DNA of 64,000 bases from Rhizophlyctis rosea (lineage: Eukaryota > Chytridiomycota > Chytridiomycetes > Rhizophlyctidales > Rhizophlyctidaceae). Below are positions 23,071 to 35,200 of the stretch, one piece after another. A program made the position numbers and the translations under genes. The first letter of the stretch is position 1. Every line of letters starts with the position of its first letter. The notes under the pieces are model-generated. The model was not told the origin of the DNA and did not search any database. It saw only the letters and a program-made list of their open reading frames with translations. The DNA lies in assembly GCA_027596075.1 (NCBI GenBank), contig JADGJC010000141.1:1-64000 (forward strand), in the 5' to 3' direction.

Positions 23071-24285
23071 CTAGAAGAAGGCCCTGTTGATAGTCAACTT
23101 CTTGACACCATAACCCAGATACCCAACCCGCCACTCCCAAAACGCCCCCAAGTACAGGAAAGCGCACAACCGAAACCACCGTTCTTCCGTCCACCAGGGG
23201 CGCTTTGTTCCTCTGTAAACATAAAGCGTTGTTTCCTGCACCCATTCGTCGTTATCTGTCCCCTTCTCCTCATCCTTGTTGTGGTTATGATGAGCAATCA
23301 CCGCAATCCCGTCTGTATGAATCTTGTAATCCATGATTCTGCTTTCGTTCTGTCTGAGTTCGGGCTTTTTGTCTAGGTACGTTTCAGCGAAATCGATTCT
23401 GAGCGCGGCTAAACGATCTCTTAGTGAGTCAGATTCGACTGTGTTGTATGTTCTGATGCGAAGTCTTAGAACTGCAAAATGGGTAGGTCAATGAATGCAG
23501 CAGCCAGGAAGAATCGCTGATTATGATGCTCGTAGCAATACATACCACCATATTTTCCGCTCCGCAGGACATCTTCGAGTTCTTGCCATTCCTTCTGAGT
23601 CGTTCGATCCTCCCATCTGTCGACATCCACCTTCTCAGTCCAAAAACACTGTTCTTGGGCATCACCGTCACTGTCATCATAATATACGGTTTGCACCTGC
23701 TGGTATTCTGTTCTCCTCTCCTTGAGGTCCTGCACGAACGTCCCAGGATCCGCAAAACCGACCCATCTTGGTACAGTTGAAACAAAGCGGGAGGGGGGTT
23801 CCGACTTGGGGCACCATTTGGGAAGCCTCCGCGGGATGAAGCCAAGACGTTTGCTGCAGGAACGGACGATGTGTTTGTATCGGAGGGTCAAGCCGATAAA
23901 CGAGGTCAAGAGTATGGGGAGGATAGCTTGGGGCCATGTGTGGGGATCGTTCGATTGATCTGAAATCTACCACCTCAAGAAAGTACGCCCTAATTGACCA
24001 AAGTTGTCCATTTTCGAGCTTACCGATTTCTGGATGAGCATTCAAGTAGGCCAAATTCATTCGCAGCCAGTAAAAGGTAAATCCCAGAGCGATTACACAA
24101 ACGACGGCGAAAAAGAAAGTGATGAAGCCGCATGTAGAAATCCTGTACCGCTTTGTTGGCGTGAATGCATAGGTTGCGGGGATTGCTCCATGATTGACGA
24201 AGGAGTGAAATGGTGCGGTGTACGGGAGGACCTTATCAGACGGAGATGAGTCCTCAGAACCTTTGGCAATTGACTCGTAACTCAT
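23071..24285 (-). CDS. TMEM151-like membrane protein, tandem copy A
   Basis: Three exons (24285-24024, 23959-23546, 23471-23071) join in frame through introns of 64 and 74 nt to give 358 residues. Topology: a cytosolic N-terminus, then a helix (GFITFFFAVVCVIALGFTFY), a short loop ending HPEID, a second helix (AILPILLTSFIGLTL), a long soluble region with RWEDRTTQKEWQELEDVL and SDSLRDRLAALRIDFAETYL, then ETTLYVYRGTKRPWWTEE and a final hydrophobic stretch before GYGVKKLTINRAFF-stop. The order (two helices, soluble domain, PWW, C-terminal helix, Y-x2-x-KL) resembles the TMEM151 family, whose function is poorly defined. Copy B at 25.0-26.3 kb is a close tandem paralogue with the same intron positions. 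Confidence 0.75.
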
Positions 24286-25015
24286 TGCTGTGAACTCTTT
24301 TCGAGGGGTGGGCGATGATTCCGATTAAAGATTGAAAATTATAAACTCCATAAACCATCAAAGGTTTTATGCAATTTGACTCGAAGCATTGACTTTAGTT
24401 GGGGCCATCGTGGAATTTCATGAAAACACTGCCGATTGTTTCACCAAGGTTGTGCATGTGCTAGCGGCGCATTCGGAGAACTCCGAGGCAATCGCACGAT
24501 GAGGCCAAACGCAGCCAAACGCGTGCCTCAACTCCGCAAGACAACAGGACATCCAAGTAGGCGGGACGACTGGGTGTTGAACGAGGGTGCAAATCGGGGT
24601 GCATGTTGCTGGTGGATTGGTGAAAGCCGAACTAGCCGAAGGAGCTCCGCCAAGTCCATCTGAGGGGGTCGTGTGAGTTGCGTCGGGAACAGTTCCAAAC
24701 TTCCTGTCAAGCGCAATTGCTTGGTGGATCTTTCTCTCCATTCGAGGTATAGGCTAGTCAAGGCACTGACAAGTTACGACTTGGATGTCAGAATGCTTGG
24801 AAATCTGAGCATTCGGCCGAAGCGTTGACGGCTGCTCGTTATACCGGACGGATGTAAGCCGTGCTTTCAAGGGGTGATGTGCAAAATCAGCAAAGTCTGG
24901 TCCCATTTAACGATGGCGCAACGGAGACTCAGGCCAAAAATGCCGTGTGTAAGAACAGATCTATGAGGCCGAACAACGGCCGGGTGGGACCCATCGTCTA
25001 AAATCGACACAGTAC
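24286..25015. other. Intergenic between the tandem paralogues
   Basis: This is the promoter side of copy A and the 3' flank of copy B. It contains the 15-nt motif shared with the promoter of copy B (24556-24570). No gene is visible. Confidence 0.5.
24556..24570. promoter_or_regulatory. Shared upstream motif, copy A
   Basis: The sequence AGTAGGCGGGACGAC lies 271 nt upstream of the copy A start codon. The identical 15 nt occur at 26460-26474, 203 nt upstream of copy B. It may be a regulatory element, or simply residual identity from the tandem duplication. Confidence 0.4.
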
Positions 25016-26257
25016 CTAAAACAATGCCCTTTTGAGATCAAGCTTCTTCACCCCATACCCGCGGTATCCAACCAACACCTCCCAAAGCAATCCCAGATAC
25101 AGAATGCTACAAATCCCAAACCATGCCCCACTCGTCCACCAAGGCCGCTTACTCCCTCTATATAAATAGAGCGTTGTCTCATGCACAAAGTTCCCACTCG
25201 TCCCACTCTCCTCGTCAAGGTCATCAAAATCGGACAAAACTGCAATGCCCTGCGTATGGGTTCTGTAGTCCTCAAGCTTAACGTTGAGGCGCTCTTTGAG
25301 GTCAGGTTCCTTTTCCAGATATGTCCTGTTGAACTCTGCTGTGAGGGCGTCTAGGCGGTGACGGAGGGTGTCCGATTCGAGCGTGTGGGAGGTGCGGATG
25401 CGGAGTTTTAGGACTGTGCATGTTGGAAAGTGTGAGGAAGGTGGTGAAAGGTTGGATGGCTGGTTACAGAAATATGTCATATCCGGTGGGTTTCCAACAT
25501 ACCACCATAAACCTTCCTCGCAAAATATCCTCAATTTCTTCCCAATCCCTCTCATCCGTACGATCCTCCCATCTCTGAATATCCATCATCTGAGCCCAAC
25601 AAAAGTGCTCTTTGTCATCGTCATCACTATCATACACAGTTCCGACAAATCGATATTCCGTCTTTCTTTCCTTCAAGCTTTTAACAAACAGGTAGGGATC
25701 CTCAACACCAATCCAATGAGGGTCCGTGCAAACAAACCGGCGGGGGCTGGGCGCTTTTGGATACCAGGTGGGTTTTGAGGAACGGAAAAAGCCTAAACGG
25801 ACGCCGACGGAGCGGACGGTTGCGACGTACGGTGTTAAGGATAACACAGAGAAAAATACGAGGGGCCAAGGGATGATGACGTGTGGCCAGATGTGAGGAT
25901 CGCTGGTCCGGTCTGACAATTTGGTTATGAGAGGGTGTAGATGGATTCTACGAAAGCAGAAGGAGAGTCTGTACCAAGTTCCGGGTGCGCATCCATATAG
26001 GCGTCCTCGATCCGCATCCAGTAAAGGATGTAGCCTAACCAGCCCATGCTGGCAGCACCGGTCAACATTGCGAACGCGAAGCCTGCATACATTCTGTAGC
26101 GTTTCGTTGGGATGAAGTCGATTGACTCATTATGCTTATGAGAGGTACTCATTGGTAATGAGGCGAATAGGACAGTCCTGGAGTCGGATACGTCTTCAGA
26201 GTACTTGGCATAGGGTAACTGGTCCAATTTGGTGAAAGTTGAGTTTTGCGTTGTCAT
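25016..26257 (-). CDS. TMEM151-like membrane protein, tandem copy B (one base short at the exon 2/3 junction)
   Basis: Paralogue of the preceding gene with the same three-exon plan: 26257-25975, 25912-25503, 25413-25016, with introns of 62 and 89 nt. Matching landmarks are the first helix (FAFAMLTGAASMGWLGYILY), HPELD, SDPHIWP with the second helix, RWEDRTDERDWEEIEDIL, SDTLRHRLDALTAEFNRTYL, ETTLYLYRGSKRPWWTSG and GYGVKKLDLKRALF-stop. Exon 1/2 joins in phase. Exon 2, however, ends at a codon boundary while exon 3 needs one leading base, so the simple GT-AG model is one nucleotide short. The compared copy A sequence has one extra base just before the donor. Either copy B carries a frameshift, it splices unusually, or a base was missed in assembly. 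Confidence 0.65.
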
Positions 26258-26944
26258 TGGCTGTGCAAAAGGAGGTCAGATATCTGGTTAGATATATATA
26301 TTTCCTAAGTCGTCGGGTGGGATGTTGAATGCACCGGGCAGGTGGCCGTGGAAAGTATTGCCGCGGTGATACCGAAGTAACTCAAAGTGGGCGGAAATCT
26401 CCGAATCAACGGGTCGCGTGCTTTGCGTGCTCTCAAGGTCAAAAACTATACGAGCGCCCAGTAGGCGGGACGACCGGAAATTCCGACACCAAGCGCCCAT
26501 GTGAGCAGAAGAAAGTGAAGAAGGTGTAGGTAACTTTGGGGCCATACCAGCAGAACGCAACATTTCAATTTTCAGCAACATTTCCTTTCACACAAAGGCT
26601 CTTAAATGGTTATCGCCTCGCCCGATATTACCGAGTATATTCCGTTCCCATATACACCCTGTCTTCTATTACAGCAATATTTCGCCTAAAACTGTCAGAG
26701 CCTTAGCCTATCCCGACAATGTCCTAAAAATATACATGAGGTTGTCACTTTCATACCCCGCCGGGGGCGCAAGGAATCACCAAACCAGAATAGATCATAG
26801 CTTTGCCCTAACAAGATTGGAAAGAAGGTATCTATCTACATACTGGGAGAATCCGCCATACAGTTACTCCTGTGAAGGTTGTCTTGGTATGCCCTAAAAA
26901 AAACCGGAAATGCACCGCCTTACCCCCCAACCGCAAAGCTGACG
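26258..26944. other. Intergenic
   Basis: This is the promoter side of copy B and the 3' flank of the vWA-type gene. Apart from the shared 15-nt motif at 26460-26474, nothing is supported. Confidence 0.4.
26460..26474. promoter_or_regulatory. Shared upstream motif, copy B
   Basis: Identical to the 15-nt element at 24556-24570, in the same orientation relative to its gene. It is 203 nt from the start codon. Confidence 0.4.
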
Positions 26945-28189
26945 CTAAACAGCAGCCCTCAACATCGCCTGCAAAATCCTCCCACTCATCTCCTTCTGCA
27001 AACACGGATTACACATCTCATACTTGCACTTCCCACAAAACAACCGTGGACCGGCGCTGAAGCGTTGTTTGCACTCATCGCAGATCCAGGTGGTGGGTGC
27101 GTAGCGGTAGATTAGGGGATGACCACTTCGACAGACGCTTAGGGTTTGGATTTTGCCGGTTGTGGAGTCGATGTGTTTGGAGCAGGTGTCGAAGTCGCAG
27201 GTTGAGCAGTGGTGTTCTGAGGGCTGGGCAGGGCGGTGAGTTTGATGACTTACTGGGACTGTGCACTATAAAGAAGGCGGGAAGAGACACACATACCACC
27301 CCAGGTTCACATCCGCACACATCGCACGTCCATTCATACTTGTTCCTATGCCGTTTGTGAAGGATGTGTCCTTCGAAGCACCGCGGCGCGTTGGCGGGTT
27401 CAGACATGCTGCCGGAGATGTCGAGGAGGAAGGCGTAGTCCATTGGTCTGCTAGCGAGACGGCGGCGTTGTTGGAGAGCTAGCCAGGTGGTGTTGCCAGT
27501 GGAAATCATGGCGCCTGAGACTTGTTCTTCAATACGGAGGGCGAGGAGCATGAAGAGCTCTTCGAGGACGTCGAAGGAGGCGATGGGGACGAAGGAGAAG
27601 TCGCCGGCGTCGGCCATCTGTGAGTGTGTTTTGATGGGTCAATCGATTTGGGAGGTCTATTACAGGCACGAAGTGAGTTAGAAACTTACCTGCTCCATCT
27701 TATCCTGCTTCACATCCGTTCCAACCCCAATCACAAACACAAAGTTTGACGCTTCCGAGTTGTACATCCTCAACACCTCCTGTCCACACGACTTGGCGCT
27801 CCGGGTGGAACAATTGTCATGGCCGTCCGTGATAACGATAAGGACCCAAGGTCTGTCCCGTTTGCCGTTCGTACGCATGTAGTTGACCATATCCATGATG
27901 GAGTCGTAGAGACGCGTGGCGCCGTCAGGCATGTTGCGCATGCGGTTGAGGGAGTGGTGGACATGGGATTCGGTTGCTGTGAAGGGCTGGGGGACAAGGA
28001 TGAAGAGATATAAGATATGCGAACCGTACTAGTTTATACAATGTTATGCAACTCAATACTTACTTGTACCATCCGATAGCTGTTGTTGAACCCTCCAACA
28101 CAAACACGATCAACGTTCTCCCTTTGAAGGGCTCGCACCATCTTCTGGACAGCGTCCACCGCGGCGTCAATTTTGCGGGCAAAAGGCAT
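26945..28189 (-). CDS. vWA-type protein with apparent circular permutation, plus C-terminal zinc-binding repeats
   Basis: Four exons (28189-28064, 27986-27690, 27617-27297, 27222/3-26945) join in phase to give 340 residues. The first residues, MPFARKIDAAVDAVQKMV, read as helix 1 of a von Willebrand A fold, not strand 1. Then come VDRVCVGGFN (strand 2), DGATRLYDSIMD with the MIDAS Thr (about residue 66), RPWVLIVITDG with the MIDAS Asp (about 96) and NFVFVIGVG (strand 5). Only after a further helix (FDVLEELFMLLALRIEE) does MDYAFLLDISGSMS appear (DxSxS at about 207-211), which normally opens the domain. The C-terminus has Cys/His pairs typical of DC1/ZZ-like zinc modules: CFEGH, WTCDVCG, HHCSTCDFDTC, CRSGHPL, WICDEC, CGKCKYEMCNPC. 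The protein is cytosolic, with no signal peptide. Fold and metal binding follow from the family; the cellular role is unknown. Confidence 0.8.
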
Positions 28190-29774
28190 GATTAGGGTAT
28201 ATGGGAAGGCTATGGTAAGGTTCGAAATCGATATGGCAGATTGAATTAGTGATTATAGTTTAAGATGTCAATCCGGGCAGGTTTAAATGGTATCACTACT
28301 ATTGTGTATATATCTGGAACGAAGGATTATGAGGTGCAATATATGAGAAACAGCTACTTTTGCGGAGTTGAGATGGCCAACAACAGTGGAATGGAACTGT
28401 GCAAGGTGTGGAAGGAACAGGTCCTTGGTCGTTTCCTTGAATGGTGAGTTTTCGTGGGGGGTTCACTGCAGGGACGGTATTTGAGAGGCACTTGACCGGA
28501 TTGTCAACTTTCCTTTTCGCAGCTCATGGCTGGGCGGGTGGGGGCGGGGACGATGTTGTTACCCCGCCCACATGCCTTGCGTGCACGAACTGCCTCTTCG
28601 AGAGAGGATGCGCGTAAAGACTGCTGAAGGCAAAATAGCCGATTGCTATGCAACAATGCAGAAATCTCAGCAGCTGGGCCCGACTCGTCGTGGTCTGCTG
28701 ACTTGGAATTGGGCGTCTCTGCGTGCCGGGAGTACAAAAGTCAAGCTACGACAGAATGATAGTAAAAGTAGAAATGACACCCCGCCGATGTGTAAGGCCG
28801 CCGATGCCGGCCCTTTCGGGTCAGTATCGGTCCTTCGGAGGCCCCTCGTGGTTGAGGGGCCGAGCCAGGCTGATTGTCAGATGCTCAATACTTTCAGTAA
28901 CTGCCCTCTAACGGTCGTTTTGTGGCTCAGACCTGAGGAGATGAACACAAAGCTGGTACAGGGTCCACAGCCGCAACATCACCGGGACGAACTTGCGGGG
29001 AGATGCAGGAAGTGCAGGAAGCTGCAGGAGGGTGGCGGGCAGATGGAAGCGATGGACGAGATGGCGGACTGTGCACAGGCTGAATGGCGGATGTGGTACA
29101 AAGGTCTGGCGTCAAGCCGAAGGACCCTGTAACGCGCCAGGAGGGCCGGGGATAGACCAGAGCAAAGGTTTAAGGGGCTTCCAATATATTTTATGGGAAC
29201 TCAAGAAATCCAACACGAAATCAATTCTCACTGTTTACATTGGCAGCTCATTCAATAGTTGACCGACATTACCGGGTGCATGTCCCAAAACAGAACATGG
29301 AGCATCTTCAACATCTTTGGACTTCGTCATGTTGTCATTGGCATTGTGCAATTGCTGGCCCCCCTTCAGGTCTCATCGCCGCTGCGTACAATAGATTTGG
29401 CATTTTTGGAGTGCGAGAGTTATGAGTCAAATCAACTCCGAGTTTTATGCAGCTCCATTCGATTTGATTGAGCAAAAGAATACAGGCAGCGGCCGTTTCG
29501 CCCCAAGATGGATGGAAAGGGAACCAACACCAAATGTACGAATACCACAGTTACCACCAACCAATCAACAAACTCAGAAACCTCGCTTGAAAAGGTGTCT
29601 GAAGGACACGAGGCACGACAGGCCAAGCTTGCTTACATAACTAATTACCATATTGATGGTGATGGTGATAATGATGAGCCTGATGACGCACCACACCAAA
29701 CAGCAGCTGCGCATAAATCAGGTTCTCTCCATTCCCCAGCATCTTTTTTCATTGTCGTCCAGAGCATAATCTCC
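28190..29774. other. Intergenic between divergent genes
   Basis: This is the likely two-way promoter region for the vWA-type gene (-) and UVSSA (+). It contains a strong GC hairpin at 28840-28861 in a GC-rich stretch (28798-28870). No supported coding exon was found. Confidence 0.4.
28840..28861. repeat. Perfect 8-bp GC hairpin
   Basis: The sequence is GGCCCCTC, a 6-nt loop GTGGTT, then GAGGGGCC: a fully paired 8-bp stem. It sits in a local GC-rich patch with other short self-complementary stretches (GCCGCCGATGCCGGC). This could be part of a structured transcript or a 5' leader, but no partner feature supports it. Confidence 0.5.
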
Positions 29775-32270
29775 ATGGCGGAGTTGGAGCCCGCTTCGCA
29801 GGCATCGGAACTTGTAAATCATCTGGTGACTCGGGGAGCTTTAACACTGGAAGAGCCCGCACTGAAGGTACAATGCATCAATGTTCATTATCGACCTCAT
29901 CCAGAACTCACTTTGACTTCTCAGCGGATCAAAGAGTTCTGCAAAACTGGGGAGGACAATATCAAGTTGGTGCACAGTGCGCTATGGGCAAACCTGGAAA
30001 AGGAGCATGCGCAGGTGAGAACTGTGTCTCAAAATCGACTGAAAAGTCGTGGGAACTCGTGGGAAAGCTGAGCATTCAGCACTCACTACACATTCACACG
30101 TTGGTTGCCCCTGAGCAGATGCGTTACGCATGCGTACAGCTTGCGGACGTTCTCTTCCAACGGTCTCACGTTTTTCGAACACTGCTGCTCGCCCACTTCG
30201 CCAAGTTCCTGCAGTTGACCGTGGGAATTCACCAACACAAACTGCCCTCACCCAAGGACTGGGCAAGTAAGCTCAAATCCGTGGCTTTGAGTACTGTGAG
30301 AGGGTGGGAAGCGAAGTTTGGTGGGGCGTACAAGCAGGTGCGGATCACCTTGATGTTTTTGCGTATTACTCCACGTGACCATGATTGATGCGCTTATACA
30401 GCTCAGTGTGGGCGTTAATTACCTGAAAGAGCATCCCGTTGCGGCTGGTGGAGCAATAGGCCCCAGTACTGTCACGGTACTTGATCGTGAGGTAATCAAT
30501 AAGAGGAGTGAAGCCATACAGATTTTGAATTGCAACTAAGTGCAGTTCATTAGGCACGCGGCCGACTGCAAAGAATAGAGAAATACAAGAAAGCTGTCGA
30601 GGAAATGGACAGTCATAATGCAGATATACTTGAAGAAATCGAAGAACTGGTGAAGCACATATGCAGTGTTGGCGAACGAAAGCATGCGGACTCACGCTGT
30701 GTCTGATGTAGAACACTTGCGTGGAACTACTACCAGCTGAAGCAAGTGGTACTGCGAGTAGTTCAACTGCACCGGAGGTATGGTATCCTCCATGGAAATA
30801 ATTGTGGCAATTGGTGTTCATGATGAGGCAGGTGTTGGATAATGCAACGCAGGAAACAAACGAGAGCCGACTGGTTATCATGGAAACGCTACGCGAATGC
30901 TACCACGCATTGGTGCGCAAGCACCTACCTCGTGTACTGCAATGGGTCACAACAATCAGTAAAGCCGATGACGACGTAAGTATGTCCGTTCTTTTTGCAA
31001 AGGATAAAACTTCAACTCCGCAACCCCTCAGGATAAACCCCTGCAAGACGCTAACCTCCGCCGCGCCATTGATCTGAAACGAGGAATCGAAGAAGCCAAG
31101 GGGCGCGCGGATCATCTGGGTCTGGTGCTTGGTAAGCGGCGGGGAACCCATTGCCTTTGTAAGCCAGTTCTACATAGAGCGAAAAGGGCTCATAGAAGTG
31201 AACTGTGTTCTTTCATTGTGCAGAACCTCGTCGTTCATCATTGGACACCGACGCGCCAGGGGCTGCATCCTCACCGCCGTCCAAAGATGTGAAAGCGCGG
31301 TCCGAGTCGCCTAGTGCTTTGACGCAAAAGGGAAAACGCAAATGGTTGCTGGATGGGTCGGTGGAGGGTGATGTTGCTGCCGCTTTCAATCGAATATCAA
31401 CACCAGAGGAGGAGGAGGAGACGAAAAACGGGAAGAACAAGGAGAGCGCAGATGTTCCGGATGAAATGAAAGGTGTGGTATATCTTGAGCAATGTGATAT
31501 AAATCGAATTGCCAATCCCACAACTTCACTTGCGGATATTCTTTCTATCAGCCTTGTACGAATCGGCACCGGTAGTGGAATACGGCAACGACTTGTACTA
31601 CTGGGACAAAAAGGAGGTGTTATTTAACACTAGCGGGTTTGGTATGCTTGTTATTGCCTTTTCCTTTCAGCATTACTGCTCATATATAACACTTATTATG
31701 CTAACACCTTATCACTCAGAAATCCAACACCGATTCATGGGCACCGGCGACGGCAACACCTTAATGCCCGAAAGCATGCTAAAAGAACTCCGCAAACGCA
31801 AACGCTTCATCGAAGGAAAACTCCCAGACGACATCCCGCCCTGTAACGCACCCCTGAAAGACGGGCGTCTCTGCCCACGTCGGGATCTCCGCGAATGTCC
31901 CATCCACGGTCCCAAAATACCGCGCGACGAACATGGTGAACCACTCGCCCCCGCCTCTTCCTCTTCTTCCTCTGAGCCTCGCGCACCGTGGCAAATCGCC
32001 GAAGAAGAGGTGCGGAAGATATTGGAGATGAGGGCGGAGGTTACGCGATTGGGTGAGGAGGAGGAGGAGAAGAAGAGGAAGAGGAGGAAGAAGCGGAAGG
32101 AAGGGGGAGAGTGGGGGAATTTGGTGGATTTGCAGGGGAGGAAGGAGCCGGGACCTATGGAGAGGGTTAGGAAGTTGGTTGAGGGAAAGGCGATGAGGGA
32201 GAAGACTGAACGGGTTGAGATGGTTGAGGAGGAGTTGAGGGCGAGGGATAGGAGGGTTAATAGGTGGTGA
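29775..32270 (+). CDS. UVSSA: UV-stimulated scaffold protein A (UVSSA)
   Basis: This is a transcription-coupled nucleotide-excision-repair factor. In animals it sits on stalled RNA polymerase II, binds CSA and USP7 and recruits TFIIH. Ten exons are phase-consistent: 29775-30014, 30119-30337, 30402-30491, 30554-30649, 30712-30777, 30832-30975, 31032-31131, 31224-31472, 31552-31641, 31720-32270. They encode 614 residues, slightly shorter than the human protein. The N-terminal VHS-like helical domain includes IKEFCKTGEDNIKLVHSALW, VQLADVLFQRSHVFRTLLL and LPSPKDWASKLK. The middle is acidic and low in complexity. The C-terminal conserved region (DUF2043) has PVVEYGNDLYYWDKKE, HRFMGTGDG and a zinc finger C-x9-C-x7-C-x2-H, followed by GPKIPRDEHGEPL. 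The tail is a basic coiled coil. No retention or membrane signal is visible; it is nuclear by family. Confidence 0.93.
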
Positions 32271-35200
32271 GGGGGTGAGTGGGGTGGGGGTGGCGGACTG
32301 TATATAGGGGTTGGTTGGTTAGGGATTTTTGTAAATGTTGTAGAACTTTCATGTGTAGGTGATCATGATGGGCACGAAGCAATCGTTTCTTTGCTCTTGA
32401 GCTTGTTCATGTTTTTCCCATGTCATGACAGTTTCATCAAAGAGTTCTGCAATTAAAAATGCGATCACCGCCAGCAGCGCAACTTCCGATTTGCATCTGC
32501 AGATTTGTCTCACTCTGCTCGAGACCCTTCAATTAGTTATATGTCAAGCCTTTTCAAGCAGAATGGGTGATAAGTGGGGGGCAAGCAAAAGTGGACAACG
32601 TTGTGCATATCAACAATTCCTACTACAGTGCGCTCTTTTAATCTGGTCGGGCCAGTTGCAATCCGTGGGCAACAGCCTATTACATCAGTGGGAAAAAGAA
32701 AATGTCGCAAGTGCAGGCAGGGGGCAAGTCTAGTCGGCAACCGGGAATGATGACTCCAGCGCTCGCTTGATCTTTGAAGTGGGTCGGTATCGTCATGAAA
32801 AGCTTTGGTGACATCAACAATAACAAATCCGCGAAACCCCAAACGAAATGCGTTCTGAACCATTTTCGACAGGCGTGCATTTATTCACTTTAATCACTTA
32901 TTGACATTCCATGGACTTGAACGCAAAAGAGATCGATATCATGACGTTTTTTGAACAGAGAGATTTTGGNNNNNNNNNNATGCTGACACCCTCAGGTTGT
33001 CTGATGAGTGGAGGCAAAGCTCTTCCTCAAAATCATCCGATCTCCTCTTGAATTGAAGCGATTCGAGCATTCGATACCGCCCGGAAACTTCAAACAATCG
33101 ACGTTCCCGCATATATGTTCACTGAGCCCCAGGCATGTGCGGCACACATCCGTTGAAGATTCGATACCTAGTCCTCGACAGGAAGCATAACGGAGCCCTG
33201 AGAGCGATCCTTTTTCGTCGCTCATTCCTTCGGGTGCTGGCGGTCATGTGATCGCTGTATGTTGGAGTTAAGGCCAATTGCATACATGATCAGGTACGGG
33301 CGGCCAATGTGTAAAAGTTGGATGTTTTTGAGTAGCTAGCCGCCTTGTGTGTGTATTGCTCCATCCTCCTTCATCTTTGCCCCACACAGCAAAGTGTAAT
33401 TTAGCAATCAAAGCGTGGACCGGCCCCAGTGCATCTTTCGGGCTGGGCGAGATTGTAATGACCCACGGAGCGGGCCAATGGTTTCGGCCACTCGTGAGTC
33501 TCGTGGGCCTGCCGGTCGATCTTACCAATTTGAGTTTTTTCCCAAGGAGGCCACAGTTCCATGTTTATGTACATTTTGTTTATTTGGGTCCTGAACGGCA
33601 AGCCACAACTATACACTTCGCGCTTCGTGCGGTCCAAGGTGCTTCCACCAGGGTCCTATTGCAAGCAGTTGTGCTTGGACTGAGGTGTCTTGCCCCTGCT
33701 GTCGTGTCCGCGCAGAAGTATTCGTCAGCTCACATATTGGCGTTCACAGAGGCATAATATCGCATTCAAATGCATCTTTGACCATTATATCAGGCTGTCT
33801 CTCTTTCTTTTACACCGATTGTGTCTTGAACGAAGGAGGGTTGCGCAAAACAAAAAGGAACTCGTCGCTCTTGACAAAATCGATATTGAGAGCAATCACT
33901 GTAGGCCGCCGTCGAAATAGTGCAACCCAATTTGCTACTTTTGCTGCTGGTATGTATGACTAATACCACATGTGCTTTTGACTTTGTCGATGTCTTGCCA
34001 AAAACCAATAACACGAGACATGTGTGCAAGGTTACCAGGCAGCGGTATCAGCGGGTTGGGGGCATGATCCAACGTGGCTCAACTTTACATCACACGATTG
34101 CTCCAACTGGATATTGTGGACGGTCAGACGATCATCAATCGTTGATTGCACTTCCTCATGATGTACGTACGTGAGCAAGAAGGCAAAAGGAGATTTGTTA
34201 TTTCGTGTAAACACATCCATACAAGCGGGAGAGTTCAGATCCAGCTCGTGGTCAGTCTTCAAGGTTCGCAGTCTCTGGTGGTGAATGGGTACTAGTTGGT
34301 GAATTGGAAGTTTCCGATGAGATTCGGGACCCATTTTTGACAGAATCTGCCAAATCCCATACTCACCCAAGGTTGGTGATGGCCGACATCCTCCGAGTTC
34401 CCCGAAGAGCCGAAGAGAATCGGGGTATGTGCATGGTTCATCCGCAACATACTTTTTCCAACTTATTTTGAGCCATTCAAAAATCCAGAAAAAGAGTATT
34501 TCAACCCCGTTCAACAAAAGACTTGGAGTCGGCCACGACCCGAGTTGAGCTACTATACACCACCAGATTCCTAAATGGCATCGCAAACTCATCTCAGGTC
34601 TAATGCTGCCGTCAGCTGTCTGCCTTTCTCCCAAAAAGAAACGAAGAATTCCACAACACTACGAGGGCACCGCATCTCCGTATCGCCACGAATGACATCG
34701 ACAGTGTACCAGAGTCAACTATCCGTATGCTGCTCACCCAAAAGCCCACTCAGCGGCCTTTGCATTAACCCTTCGTACGTCCGTAAGAGGAAGAAGCTTA
34801 CATTTCTTGTCAGATGGCATCCGTTACCTCCATCGAAGATCGGTCGACAACTTCCTTCTCTACTTCCTGACCCACTGGCACCAGCGGACTGCTCGATGTG
34901 CAGCACTTCGGTGCTCAGAAAGTTGCATGTGCGCATATTTGCATGACAGCATAAGTAATACCGTGCATATTGCCGGAAGTAGACGGATGATGGCCTACCG
35001 CCTCGGTGCCGCGGCACCCACTCGCTTTCAGGTCCTCGTTGTTGTGGCAACACGGCACCTGGAATTTTCATCATCTGCCATAAATGCAAAAAATGCTGAC
35101 CTTGAAAGAAGACAACAGTTGCTCCAATGTAATTAGAGCGACCGCTCTGAAAAAGGTTTATAGCAGGAACTACTTTTCATGGAAGTTGGATCAGTCATCA

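Noticed and set aside
28572..29132. 186-codon plus-strand frame
   Set aside because: Cys/Arg-rich by GC composition of the patch; no consistent motif spacing.
34032..34634. 200-codon minus-strand frame
   Set aside because: No recognisable feature and surrounded by equally open noise; not enough to call a gene.
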